Source: Burkholderia vietnamiensis LMG 10929
GTDB taxonomy: Bacteria; Pseudomonadota; Gammaproteobacteria; Burkholderiales; Burkholderiaceae
Length of the DNA stretch: 64,000 nt
Assembly (NCBI RefSeq): GCF_000959445.1
Contig: NZ_CP009631.1
Location: forward strand, 2,790,001 to 2,854,000
Direction of reading: 5' to 3'
The position numbers and the translations under genes were made by a program. Shown one piece after another: positions 56,100 to 64,000 of this stretch. Position 1 is the stretch's first letter. The number at the start of each line of letters is the position of its first letter. Under the pieces are notes generated by a model. It was not told the origin of the DNA, did not search any database, and saw only the letters and a program-made list of their open reading frames with translations.

Positions 56100-56357
56100 C
56101 TACGTCACCGGGGGCGGTAGCGGACTTCCGTCCTCGAATGTTCCAAGAAGCGTGCGCGCTTTTTTTAATAGGCGCTCGATTTCGACGAAAGGTAAATCCC
56201 TCTCAAAAAGGGAGACCTCCACCGAATTATTGACATCGCTGCGAAATACTTCGGCAACAACCTCTTCGTGGTCGTTGACGAGCTCGAGTCCAAGTCCATC
56301 ACGCAGGACGTCTGAGGCCATTTGAAGTCGAAATACTCTACCTATATCTTCGGTCAT
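56100..56357 (-). CDS. Small conserved-looking protein of unknown function
   Basis: 85-residue acidic protein (VFRLQMASDVLRDGLGLELV, then EEVVAEVFRSDVNNSVEVSLFERDLPFVEIERLLKKARTLLG). It has the look of a compact alpha/beta domain: two strands and a C-terminal amphipathic helix. No family is assigned. The ATG at 56357 follows aaggat. It lies alone between the HNH gene and the type VI module. Confidence 0.6.
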   Translation of the reverse strand: MTEDIGRVFRLQMASDVLRDGLGLELVNDHEEVVAEVFRSDVNNSVEVSLFERDLPFVEIERLLKKARTLLGTFEDGSPLPPPVT

Positions 56358-56699
56358 GATGACTGATCCTTAGAAAGGCGACTCTGTCTTATATGGGATG
56401 AGAAATTGTGGACAATGTTAGCCGTGCCGTCGACCGTCCCCTCATGGCCGGACTCGGCCGGCCGCAGCCCCGGCAGGCAGCGACTGGCTCAACCCGACCC
56501 TAAAGAGACCGTCAGACCTCCCGCAAGCGGACACTCGGCGCATGAGCAGGTGCCGGAGCGAATTCAGGCGCGAGTTCCAGTCGATGACCTCCCTGGTCAT
56601 GTGCGTTTTCCAGTCCGTGTGCGTTTAAAGCGAACCGGTGACAGAAAACGTACGACGAGGGAAGGACAGGCGAGGCGGCGGCTGCTATAGCCGCCGAGC
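56358..56699. other. Intergenic stretch in the island without a gene
   Basis: About 340 bases with no plausible protein. Around 56455-56525 it holds ggccggccgcagccc followed by aacccgacccta and agaccgtcagacctcccgc, a diverged relative of the sequence near 55950. Confidence 0.35.
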
Positions 56700-57185
56700 C
56701 TAGTCGTTCCACCACCCAGGTGTGGGCAGCTTCTTGGTGTAAGGCGAGCACTGCTCGCGAAGAAGTCGCATGCCCTTGTAGTCCAACGTTACGACCGAAA
56801 CGGCAGGGTCGGTTGGCCACTCCGCAATCGCGAAATCAGCTTCGTACTCTTTGCCTTCAATGCACGCGATATAAGGCTCGCCCTTGAACGGCACAGCCGT
56901 AATCGCCCAGATACGCGCTTCTCCATGTCGATCGAGGGTGCCATCGAAGACAGTCGATTGGTAACGATTGCAGGAGGCCTCGGACAATCCAAACATCGGG
57001 ATGCACGGCGTCTGCCATGTCGTTTGGTAAACCGTGACATCTGCTCCCGATAGAGGGTGCCCTTCTCCAGCGACTACCCGTAACGTAAAGTGCCGGGGGA
57101 AGACCCAAGGCCCCGCGTGCCCCCACACCAGGAAAAAGAGCGCCGCAGGAATGGCAACGAAGAGCCAACTTTTTCTAAGCTTCAT
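56700..57185 (-). CDS. Membrane-anchored or exported protein of unknown function
   Basis: 161-residue protein with an N-terminal hydrophobic helix (SWLFVAIPAALFFLVWGHAGPWVF), which may be an uncleaved anchor. The rest begins HFTLRVVAGEGHPLSGADVTVYQTTW, a beta-sandwich pattern like transthyretin or carboxypeptidase-regulatory folds. Cysteines at CIP, SCNR, ACIEG and EQCS could form two disulfides. It lies just downstream of the toxin and immunity genes on the same strand and could be a further immunity or accessory protein (inference). Confidence 0.6.
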   Translation of the reverse strand: MKLRKSWLFVAIPAALFFLVWGHAGPWVFPRHFTLRVVAGEGHPLSGADVTVYQTTWQTPCIPMFGLSEASCNRYQSTVFDGTLDRHGEARIWAITAVPFKGEPYIACIEGKEYEADFAIAEWPTDPAVSVVTLDYKGMRLLREQCSPYTKKLPTPGWWND

Positions 57186-57413
57186 TCGCGCCTACGCGTC
57201 AAATTGAACCGCACCGGCTGCTTCGTCGCCTCACATCCTTTCCCACCTACTTTCCTCACAAATCTCACGCATCGACACGATCAGTCACAAACCGCACTAT
57301 GGCCCTGCCAGCGGTCGGATTGCGCAGCGCGGTCCACTAGCATCCCACCGTATCAGCGACATTGCTGCTCCTGCTCGCACGGAAGCAAAGTGTCGGGTCC
57401 ACTGGCTGATTTT

Positions 57414-57680
57414 TTACAAGTGTTTATTCACGACTTTCATGAAATCAGCAACCGTCAATTCCGGACCTTCAACACTTATTCCAACAAACGTCTCAGCCTC
57501 AATTTTTATCGTCTCACCGCCAACATTTATTACCAAAACCTCCAAATCTTGAGAGCCAGCGACACCACCACTCTTATCTACAACTTCCGCTCCGATTTCG
57601 GAGATAGCAATAGACAAAGCCTTTCTCAAAGCTTCATCATACTCGTCTCCAACCACAATTTTCACAATATCGCTTTTCAT
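57414..57680 (-). CDS. Probable immunity protein
   Basis: 88-residue acidic protein (MKSDIVKIVVGDEYDEALRKAL ... MKVVNKHL) of no recognised family. It is encoded by strikingly A/T-rich DNA compared with the surrounding genome. Its ATG lies one base after the stop of the upstream effector gene, which is the classic arrangement of a toxin followed by its immunity gene in a type VI or polymorphic toxin locus. The role is inferred from position and size only. Confidence 0.6.
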   Translation of the reverse strand: MKSDIVKIVVGDEYDEALRKALSIAISEIGAEVVDKSGGVAGSQDLEVLVINVGGETIKIEAETFVGISVEGPELTVADFMKVVNKHL

Positions 57681-57681
57681 G

Positions 57682-58686
57682 TTAAAACCCTAGATCCTTA
57701 CCACCTGTTCGGGTTGCCGATTCAATTATCTGATCCCAACTCTTCCCTTTTGCACGAAGCCACTCTATTGAAGGGCCAAGCTTGTCCCCGTATTTCTCGA
57801 TATTTCTTGCGTATATCTCTGCAAGCTTATCTGGGGGAGTCAGATTCTTGTATTTAACACCCAGATCACGCCTCATTTGATGGACTCGCCGGGCTATCTG
57901 TTCAGGGTTTGATCCCGCTTCACGCATATTGTTTACGACATCCTTTAGATTGTTTACTTCGTCCACATAGGCTTGGCGAAGCGGTGGAAGCTTCTCAACC
58001 TTGGCACCATCTCCGGATACTTTACCAGTACCGCCCCCCTCAGTCGCAGTGGTCGCCTTAGCTGCATCCGCCGTCGCATCCGCAGTCTTGGTACCCTCTG
58101 CGATAGTCCCTTCAGCCTGAAGCACTTTCCCGGTGGCTGCAGCAGTCTTGCTCAGTTCAGCCCCTTCAGCAGCCCCTACCTTGCCTAAGGCAGCTACCCC
58201 CCGAATCCCGCCCTTGACAATCCCAGCCCCACCCGCAGCAAGCGACACGGCCGTCACAATCTTGTCGCCACCGGCCTGGGCTGCATTGCTCATCTTAAAC
58301 TTGGGTAGCTCGACGGAGCCAGCGCTTGCTCTAACTTCCTGTGCCCCTTGTGTCAGCGCCTCGGCAGACTGCGTTTGCCCAAACACACTTTGCATAGCCG
58401 CAGCCTGCTCCATTTGCCCTGCGGTTTGGAGCGTACTGCCTTTGATCAGCAACTCGCCAATATCGGACGGTATATTGGCAATCCCTTTGACAGCGCCTTT
58501 CGTCGCCTCCCATGGATGATCTGCGGCCTCACTCAGCTCGTGCTTCGTATTGCCCCACCATTTGGAGAACCAACCCTCCTCTTCTGGTGTTTCCGCTTTC
58601 ACCGGCGGATTGGCTGAAGACGCAGGGGCGCTCGACATCGACGCCTGACCGTACAATCTGCCGACAGTATTGCCCTTGTCACCCAC
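57682..58686 (-). CDS. Probable type VI / polymorphic toxin effector
   Basis: 334-residue protein. The N-terminus is Ser/Pro-rich, then KWWGNTKHELSEAADHPWEATKGAVKG and a glycine-rich hydrophobic segment at about 140-170. An Ala/Thr-rich linker follows. The C-terminal 100 residues are a charged module ending in KYGDKLGPSIEWLRAKGKSW then IIESATRTGGKDLGF, which from memory resembles C-terminal tips of Rhs-type toxins; the activity is unknown. The start is GTG at 58686 with ggggag seven bases upstream. It follows the ankyrin gene and precedes the small gene at 57414 by one base. Confidence 0.65.
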   Translation of the reverse strand: MGDKGNTVGRLYGQASMSSAPASSANPPVKAETPEEEGWFSKWWGNTKHELSEAADHPWEATKGAVKGIANIPSDIGELLIKGSTLQTAGQMEQAAAMQSVFGQTQSAEALTQGAQEVRASAGSVELPKFKMSNAAQAGGDKIVTAVSLAAGGAGIVKGGIRGVAALGKVGAAEGAELSKTAAATGKVLQAEGTIAEGTKTADATADAAKATTATEGGGTGKVSGDGAKVEKLPPLRQAYVDEVNNLKDVVNNMREAGSNPEQIARRVHQMRRDLGVKYKNLTPPDKLAEIYARNIEKYGDKLGPSIEWLRAKGKSWDQIIESATRTGGKDLGF

Positions 58687-58701
58687 AGTACGCTCCCCGA
58701 C

Positions 58702-59613
58702 TTATTTTTTGCTCATCTGTTCTCGAACCTTCGCCGGCGGGTCGGGCGGAAACTTCGCCCCCTTCGCAATCATCAGCGCCCGCAGACGCTCGAATTTTTC
58801 CAAGCGCTCCTTGCCCTCGGGCGACAACCCTGGTGCGGGAGGCGTCTGTGTCGTTCTGACCGGTTGCCCATCCTTATCCAACGAGATGTCGGTGACCGTG
58901 GCCTGCTTGGCCTCCGGTTGCAGTGCGTCGATGTCTTTCTGCACGGAGTAGGCCACGCTCACGCCGTTCGTCGTATGGGCGTTGACATCGGCACCATGCT
59001 CAACGAGAAAAATCGCAATGTCCGGCTTGGCGACATCGAGCGCGGAATCCAGTGCGGTCCCGCCAATGCTGTCGCGATGATTGATGTTTGCGTGATGTTC
59101 GACTAGCAGCTTTACTCGCTCCATCGCGCCGTTGCCTTCCATCGCCCGCTGCAACAGACTCGTGCCATCGCTATCGACCGTATCCGGCGACAAGCCCCCA
59201 TCGAGCATGGCCTTCAGGTACCGAGTATCTTCATTGGTGATCGCGAAGTACATCGCGCTGCCCAGGCCCTCCACGATTTGAGCGTCCGGCTTTGAGCCAT
59301 GCGCGATCAGTTCGCTGATCGCGGGGAAATTCTTGGTCGAGATGGCAAACCAAAGCAACGTCATCTCTTGTCGCCCGGGCTTGTTCACGTCGATCCCGGA
59401 CAACGCCGATTTCAGTTGAGCAACGTCGCCATCGCTGATCGCCTTGGCAGCAGACAGATAGCTGCCGTCAAAATACTTGCTGGGTGAGTTCGCGCTCATA
59501 TTGCATCCACTTACGATGATTGTTAGTGCAGAGACGGCCGCTAGAGCCATCCACCGCCACCGCGCCGTGTGCCTCACGCTTCGGGCCGGCGAAGTTGTCG
59601 TACTGGTCCTCAA
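58702..59613 (-). CDS. Ankyrin-repeat lipoprotein
   Basis: 303-residue protein with a signal peptide and lipobox (LTIIVSGCNMS), then about five ankyrin repeats (for example DVNKPGRQEMTLLWFAISTKN, GLSPDTVDSDGTSLLQRAME and GADVNAHTTNG). The start is TTG at 59613: it overlaps the lipase stop (TTGA) and has aggag eight bases upstream. Ankyrin lipoproteins next to type VI phospholipase effectors often act as their periplasmic immunity proteins; this fits here but is inferred. Confidence 0.75.
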   Translation of the reverse strand: MRTSTTTSPARSVRHTARWRWMALAAVSALTIIVSGCNMSANSPSKYFDGSYLSAAKAISDGDVAQLKSALSGIDVNKPGRQEMTLLWFAISTKNFPAISELIAHGSKPDAQIVEGLGSAMYFAITNEDTRYLKAMLDGGLSPDTVDSDGTSLLQRAMEGNGAMERVKLLVEHHANINHRDSIGGTALDSALDVAKPDIAIFLVEHGADVNAHTTNGVSVAYSVQKDIDALQPEAKQATVTDISLDKDGQPVRTTQTPPAPGLSPEGKERLEKFERLRALMIAKGAKFPPDPPAKVREQMSKK

Positions 59614-60800
59614 GGACGGGTCTCCTGAACGATCGTCGCCTGATCGGCTGTCTTTTGTGCTTCGATGCCATCGATGACCTGATTCATGCCATGGCGTTCA
59701 ACCGCACCACCCGTTCCCGGAAGGATGTGCGGCGTGCCGACAGCTGTAGGCATCATGCCGTGACTGCCTTCCTGCACCTTCGTCAGGATCTCCCCTTCCA
59801 CGCGGTACGCCTGAATATCGGATGCCACCGGCGTCCCGCCATAACGCGCTACCGTCGCCGGATTGAGGCCAGCTGCGTTGAACGTGGTCGCAGCCAAGCC
59901 ACTTGCGCGCGATGCGGCAGAACCCATGCCGCCGCCGAGCGAATGCCCCACAATGTCCACATCGGTTCCACTCTTCTCAAGCGCTCGCCCGATCTTGACT
60001 GCACGGTCGTAATAGGCCGAGTTCTTATTGGCCCCTTGAGCGATGTTATTGGCCCAGTCGGACCACTTGTACTTGTCTGTACCCTGAAAAACCACCTGCG
60101 TCTTGAAATCGTTGCCGAAAACTCCAGGATCGGGCTCGTAGACCTGGGCACGAAAGTTTGTCCCCGGTATCGAAAAATCGTTGGGCTTCAACTTGAACTG
60201 AGCCAGTTTCGCAGGGTCGCTGCTGACGTTCGTCCATCCCTCTGGCGCCGCCTGCGCCGGGTGGTAAACGTTCTCAGCCAAGCGCGCCTTTTCGACGGCC
60301 GTATTGTTTTGCTCAAAGCGATTTGCCGCCGCTTCGAGTTTGCTCCGCTCCGGTCCCGGCGGCATCGAAGCAGCTTTCTCCCGTGCCTCGGCAATCTGCG
60401 CCTTCCGACCTCGCCAACGGGCAGCCTTTGCTTCCTTCCCGACGTAATTGCCGTTCATCCAGAACTGATCGCCGTGACGCACGACCATCTTGCTCTCGAC
60501 CCGAACGGTCTTGCTATGGTCGATAGGCCAGCACTTGGCGCCAACGGTTCCGCTTTCGACACCATGTGCCACACCGGCCTGATCGCCGATCGTATCGGGC
60601 GCGAAACTCGAATCGAACCGCACGATCGGATTCCCGTTCGCAAAGACCGTCTTCGACGTCATCTGACTGTCGCCGAGGCTCGCCGTGACAGGATAAGGTA
60701 CGGGCGGCGAGCTACTCCCCATGGGGGTCTTGCATACGTCCGGCATCATCGACACGATGGTCCACTGACCATCCTTGCGAGCCATTACGTTGTCTGCCAC
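59610..60800 (-). CDS. PAAR-like (DUF4150)-lipase type VI effector
   Basis: 396-residue protein. The N-terminal 125 residues match the DUF4150 PAAR-like domain that caps the VgrG spike (DGQWTIVSMMPDVCKTPMGSSS, then GDQFWMNGN). The C-terminal part is a class 3 lipase: VVFQGTDKYKWSDW and the nucleophile elbow IVGHSLGGGMGS, with a late His as third triad member. It would be delivered to hydrolyse phospholipids of rival cells. The start is GTG at 60800 with ggagga close upstream; ATG 60785, which overlaps the previous stop, is the alternative. Confidence 0.85.
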   Translation of the reverse strand: MADNVMARKDGQWTIVSMMPDVCKTPMGSSSPPVPYPVTASLGDSQMTSKTVFANGNPIVRFDSSFAPDTIGDQAGVAHGVESGTVGAKCWPIDHSKTVRVESKMVVRHGDQFWMNGNYVGKEAKAARWRGRKAQIAEAREKAASMPPGPERSKLEAAANRFEQNNTAVEKARLAENVYHPAQAAPEGWTNVSSDPAKLAQFKLKPNDFSIPGTNFRAQVYEPDPGVFGNDFKTQVVFQGTDKYKWSDWANNIAQGANKNSAYYDRAVKIGRALEKSGTDVDIVGHSLGGGMGSAASRASGLAATTFNAAGLNPATVARYGGTPVASDIQAYRVEGEILTKVQEGSHGMMPTAVGTPHILPGTGGAVERHGMNQVIDGIEAQKTADQATIVQETRP

Positions 60801-62077
60801 GCGTCCTCCGGTTCGCTGCTTGTTTTCGGGACAGCCATTCGCAGCAGAGGCGCATGCCGATCGAGTTCGAAACGTGCCTCGCACACGCGCACCGCCGGCT
60901 GCAACGGAAAAACCGCTCGCCATGTAGCCGATACGCGCATTTCCTCGGTATCGATCAAAAGTGTGTCGAGCTTCATCTCGAGTGGCACGATTTCACCGCT
61001 CTTGAAGCGAAGCGCCACAAGGGCGCGATGCCCCGGAAGTCTCGCACGCAAAAAGCCTGCACGCGTGTGCTCCGGCTGCGCGAGATTGGCAAGCTCGAAG
61101 GCGAGCCCCGGCGCAGGCCATTCGATCTGCTGATCTGCCGGCGCACCATTCCAATAGTGGAAGTCATGATCCACCGGATGGTACGGCCATCTTGTCTTAT
61201 GCCAGATCTCGTCGTAAGTCCCGGCAAACTGCAAACGGGGTGTCCAGGCGCGCCCGACAACACCCAATCCGACAGGCGTCGTCGCGTAGCGGGCTACGAC
61301 CTCTTTCATCTGCTTGGCATCCAGCCCCGAAGCGGAATGCTCGGCAACGTCGAGACTGGTTATCGGAACGTCCCATGCTTCGATCTGCGGCGCCGGAATT
61401 TCGGCAATCTTCGGCAATGGTCCTGGAAGCGATGATGCACACAACGAGGCGACGACCGACTTATGGGTCGCCCGATCGAGGAAGCGCTTCTCGACCCAAC
61501 CGCGGCCCAGCGGGTTGGTGAAGCAGACTTCGTTCAGCTCAAGATCCGCGCTCGCCCCCTTTGCGCTCTGCGTGAGGGCGACGCGGCTCGTGCCGCCGTA
61601 TGCTTGCTCCCAGCGCACTGGAACAGCTCGTGTCGGTTCAGGTTCACCGAGCCTCCACCCGCGCCAGCCCTTCGTAAACGCGCGCGGTCCCGTGACGCGC
61701 AGTCCTTTGTCGATGACCATCGTCCCGGCGTCGAATACGCGTACGCGAGCGGGCCACGATGCCGCAGGCGTGCCATGCGGGGCGTGTGCTGTCGCTCGAA
61801 CCAGGACATCACACTTCGGTTTGAACGGCGCGAGATCGCTTTCCCATTTCACGCTGCTCTTACCCGTTTCGCCTTCGTATTCGTCTGCCATCGTCAACGG
61901 GACGGCACTGTCGCCGCTCAGCAGCACGCAACGATGCGTATCGCCCTCGGCGTCGAGCGACTGCGCCGGCTCAAGCCGATACACCGCCTTGAGCGCCACC
62001 ACGTGGATTTCGTTGCCCGGCACGTCGACGGCATTGAATGCCATCGCATGCAAAGGCGTGAGGTTACGGAACTCCAT
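60785..62077 (-). CDS. DUF2169-domain type VI adaptor protein
   Basis: 430-residue DUF2169 protein. The N-terminus MEFRNLTPLHAMAFNAVDVPG and the blocks WEQAYGGTSR, NPLGRGW and WTPRLQFAGTYDEIWHKTRWPYHP are diagnostic. DUF2169 proteins lie between vgrG and DUF4150-type effectors and act as effector-loading chaperones. That is the order here: it follows vgrG by 11 bases and overlaps the effector gene. Confidence 0.9.
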   Translation of the reverse strand: MEFRNLTPLHAMAFNAVDVPGNEIHVVALKAVYRLEPAQSLDAEGDTHRCVLLSGDSAVPLTMADEYEGETGKSSVKWESDLAPFKPKCDVLVRATAHAPHGTPAASWPARVRVFDAGTMVIDKGLRVTGPRAFTKGWRGWRLGEPEPTRAVPVRWEQAYGGTSRVALTQSAKGASADLELNEVCFTNPLGRGWVEKRFLDRATHKSVVASLCASSLPGPLPKIAEIPAPQIEAWDVPITSLDVAEHSASGLDAKQMKEVVARYATTPVGLGVVGRAWTPRLQFAGTYDEIWHKTRWPYHPVDHDFHYWNGAPADQQIEWPAPGLAFELANLAQPEHTRAGFLRARLPGHRALVALRFKSGEIVPLEMKLDTLLIDTEEMRVSATWRAVFPLQPAVRVCEARFELDRHAPLLRMAVPKTSSEPEDAWQTT

Positions 62078-62088
62078 CGTCGTAGCGC

Positions 62089-64000
62089 TTAGTTCAGATC
62101 GACGGTCTTGCCGTCCACCGTCACCGCGTCAGAACCCAGAATGTCGATACTCGTTCCACTGATCGTGATGTGTCCGCTGCTTTCAAGAACGATCGATGCT
62201 TTACCGGTTCGCAACTCGATGCGATCGCCCGCAGTAACCGTATAGGTCTTGCCCACCATCGTGGTTTTCGAAAGGCCGACTTCCTCAGCACTGGCGAGGC
62301 CGGCCGCAGTATTGATCGCGCCTGCTACCGTCACCGTATACGCGCCGCCCACGGTCAGTGCTTTCGCCAGCCCCACCGTCTCCGTGGACGTCAGTGCAAT
62401 CAGAAGATTCTCCATCCCCTCGATCGTCTCGTTCCGGTTGCCGCCGACCGTCAGCGTCTCGTTGTTGCCAACGGTCTCGGTGCGATCCACCCCAACGTGA
62501 ATAGTCTCGTTGTTGTCGACGGTTTCCGTGCGATCGTGGCCGACGTGTACCGTCTCATCGTGATCGATGTTCTTGGAGCGATCGTTGCCAACCCAGTGCG
62601 ATTCATTGTGCTCGACCTCGATGCGCTGGTCCTTCTCGGCGTGTAGCCAGACCTCTTCCTCACCCTTCTTGTCCTCGAAGCGAATCGCATTGGCCGTGTT
62701 GACGTTACCGGTCTTGGTCGAACGCGTCAGAATCCCGCTCTGTGTGGCGTTGGCCGGCAATGCCCACGGCGGCGTGTTCTGCGAGTTGTAAACGCGCGAC
62801 GTCACGAGGGGACGGTCCGGATTTCCGTCCAGGAAGCTCACGACCACCTCATCCCCGATTCGCGGAATCTGAATCATCCCGAAACCGCTACCCGCCCACG
62901 GCTGGCTCACGCGCACCCAGCAGGAACTCCCTTGGTCGCGTTTGCCGAGACGATCCCAGTGGAACTGCACCTTCACCCGGCCGAGACTATCCGTATAAAT
63001 CTCCTCGCCTTTCGGACCTACGACGATCGCCGTCTGCGGCCCGACGATCGTCGGACGCTCCCCTTCGAATGCCGGACGGTACGGAATTTTCTTCCGAATG
63101 CAGGTGAAGCTGCACGAATACGCCGAACTCCCCTCACCGGGCTCATAGTTGTTCGTGCCGGTGTGTGACACAGTCAGCAACAGGAATTGCCGGTCTTCCT
63201 GTTTGGTGCTTGCGTGATCGTAGTGGTCGTCCAGCTCGAAGTATCGGCACGGCATCATCCGCCGACCCGTCGTCACCCCGACGAACGTCTTGCTGTGTGC
63301 AGCGAGCGCTTCCGTCCGGAAGCGCGCGAGCTCTTCACCCCGATCGCTGTCAGCGAAGCCATGCTCGCCGAGGTAGTCGTAGATCTCGTAGGACGGTACG
63401 TCGCCTTGATTGACCTCCGTTCCACCCGACACGAATCGCCGGGCATGAGGAATCTTGTAGTCGAAAGTTTTCAGTCCGACCGTGTCCGGTGCAAGCTGAC
63501 GCTGTGCTTGAAATGACGTGATGACGGCGAGATTGTCCATCGCCTCGCCCTGGTTGTATTGCAGCGATGGACTGCGCCCGTCGATCGGCTTCGCGGTCAC
63601 CGAGTTATCGGCAATGATCAGCTTGTGCCCATCCTTCGCATGCTCGAAGTAATAGAACAAGCCATCCTCTCGCATCAGCCGTTCGACGAAAGCAAGATCC
63701 GTCTCACGGTACTGCGTGCAATAGCTGCGATTCTGCGTTCCTTTCGAGAGCCGGAACTCAAACGACGCGAGCTTGCCGTACTCACGAAACACGCGCGCGA
63801 GAATCGCCTCTGTATTCTCTTCCTGAAAGATCCGAATGTCCTGCCGGCGAGAGAGCATCCAGAGCCACGGAAGGATCGTTGCGCTGTACATCGCAAAACC
63901 ACCATCGGTATCGAGATGCGAAAACGCTGCGACGTATCCGTGGAAGTAACGCTCTTCCGAGCTGGCGAGCGCATCGGTCAACTGCAACGTGATTGTCACA
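62089..64000 (-). CDS. vgrG: Type VI secretion spike protein VgrG (TssI), N-terminus outside the window
   Basis: At least 636 residues visible; the frame stays open at the right edge and the first ~80-100 residues of the gp27-like domain are missing. The gp27-like part (SYCTQYRETDLAFVERLMREDGLFYYFEH), the gp44/gp5 OB-fold (DSLGRVKVQFHWDRLGKRDQGSSCWVRVSQPWAG) and the beta-helix repeats (HDETVHVGHDRTETVDNNETI and similar) follow in order. A further C-terminal extension of about 100 residues ends GSDAVTVDGKTVDLN. It heads the effector operon and would be loaded with the DUF4150 effector through the DUF2169 adaptor. Confidence 0.95.
   Translation of the reverse strand, partial: VTITLQLTDALASSEERYFHGYVAAFSHLDTDGGFAMYSATILPWLWMLSRRQDIRIFQEENTEAILARVFREYGKLASFEFRLSKGTQNRSYCTQYRETDLAFVERLMREDGLFYYFEHAKDGHKLIIADNSVTAKPIDGRSPSLQYNQGEAMDNLAVITSFQAQRQLAPDTVGLKTFDYKIPHARRFVSGGTEVNQGDVPSYEIYDYLGEHGFADSDRGEELARFRTEALAAHSKTFVGVTTGRRMMPCRYFELDDHYDHASTKQEDRQFLLLTVSHTGTNNYEPGEGSSAYSCSFTCIRKKIPYRPAFEGERPTIVGPQTAIVVGPKGEEIYTDSLGRVKVQFHWDRLGKRDQGSSCWVRVSQPWAGSGFGMIQIPRIGDEVVVSFLDGNPDRPLVTSRVYNSQNTPPWALPANATQSGILTRSTKTGNVNTANAIRFEDKKGEEEVWLHAEKDQRIEVEHNESHWVGNDRSKNIDHDETVHVGHDRTETVDNNETIHVGVDRTETVGNNETLTVGGNRNETIEGMENLLIALTSTETVGLAKALTVGGAYTVTVAGAINTAAGLASAEEVGLSKTTMVGKTYTVTAGDRIELRTGKASIVLESSGHITISGTSIDILGSDAVTVDGKTVDLN

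Noticed and set aside
59520..61133. 537-residue forward frame opposite the lipase effector
   Set aside because: Shadow frame; the reverse strand carries DUF4150 and lipase motifs.

Overview
The window looks like chromosomal DNA of a Burkholderia cepacia complex-type betaproteobacterium. The GC content is very high, codon third positions are almost all G or C, and the protein sequences (OmpC-type porin, MipA/OmpV, AcpA-like phosphatase, alaS/glnS housekeeping genes) are of Burkholderia type. No species name can be fixed from the sequence alone.

Layout. 1-20.6 kb is ordinary core chromosome: a truncated NUDIX gene, a YbfB/YjiJ-type MFS transporter divergent from its LysR regulator, alaS divergent from a family III CoA-transferase, a small esterase, a glycine-zipper lipoprotein, glnS, another NUDIX gene, a surface-antigen-like protein, and a di-heme peroxidase divergent from an acid phosphatase across a candidate Pho box. 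There follow a VOC/DUF1275 pair, a translationally coupled XapX/Na+-H+ antiporter pair, an OsmC protein and a pirin.

20.6-35.5 kb is one minus-strand cellulose operon, bcsB-bcsZ-bcsC-bcsE-bcsF-bcsQ-bcsA-bcsG-bcsR. Most genes overlap or nearly touch. BcsA/BcsB make and move the glucan, BcsZ trims it, BcsC exports it, BcsE/F/Q/R are accessory or c-di-GMP-linked, and BcsG adds phosphoethanolamine. A 29-codon leader ORF overlaps the bcsB start.

36.0-42.4 kb holds a divergent lipid cluster matching E. coli ynbABCD in content: CDP-alcohol phosphatidyltransferase, CDP-DAG synthase, hydrolase/methyltransferase fusion and PAP2/dual-specificity phosphatase fusion, plus an acyltransferase and a small membrane protein. 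It looks like a complete but uncharacterised phospholipid-modification pathway and is the best candidate for an undescribed system here.

42.4-52.8 kb carries an exported protein, a porin, a lytic transglycosylase fused to a VirB9/TrbG-like domain, an I78-inhibitor-like lipoprotein, a MipA/OmpV protein divergent from an RstAB-like two-component system, an unknown protein, a WYL regulator and an AraC-type regulator.

53.2 kb to the end is a lower-GC genomic island. It starts at a 3' fragment of a tRNA-Arg(TCT) gene (att site). Next come a tyrosine integrase with an in-frame stop near its N-terminus, an HNH nuclease-like protein and small unknown genes. A type VI secretion effector module reads leftward from the right edge: vgrG, DUF2169 adaptor, PAAR-like/lipase effector, ankyrin lipoprotein, then a probable toxin and immunity pair. 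The island should continue beyond the right edge to an intact tRNA-Arg.
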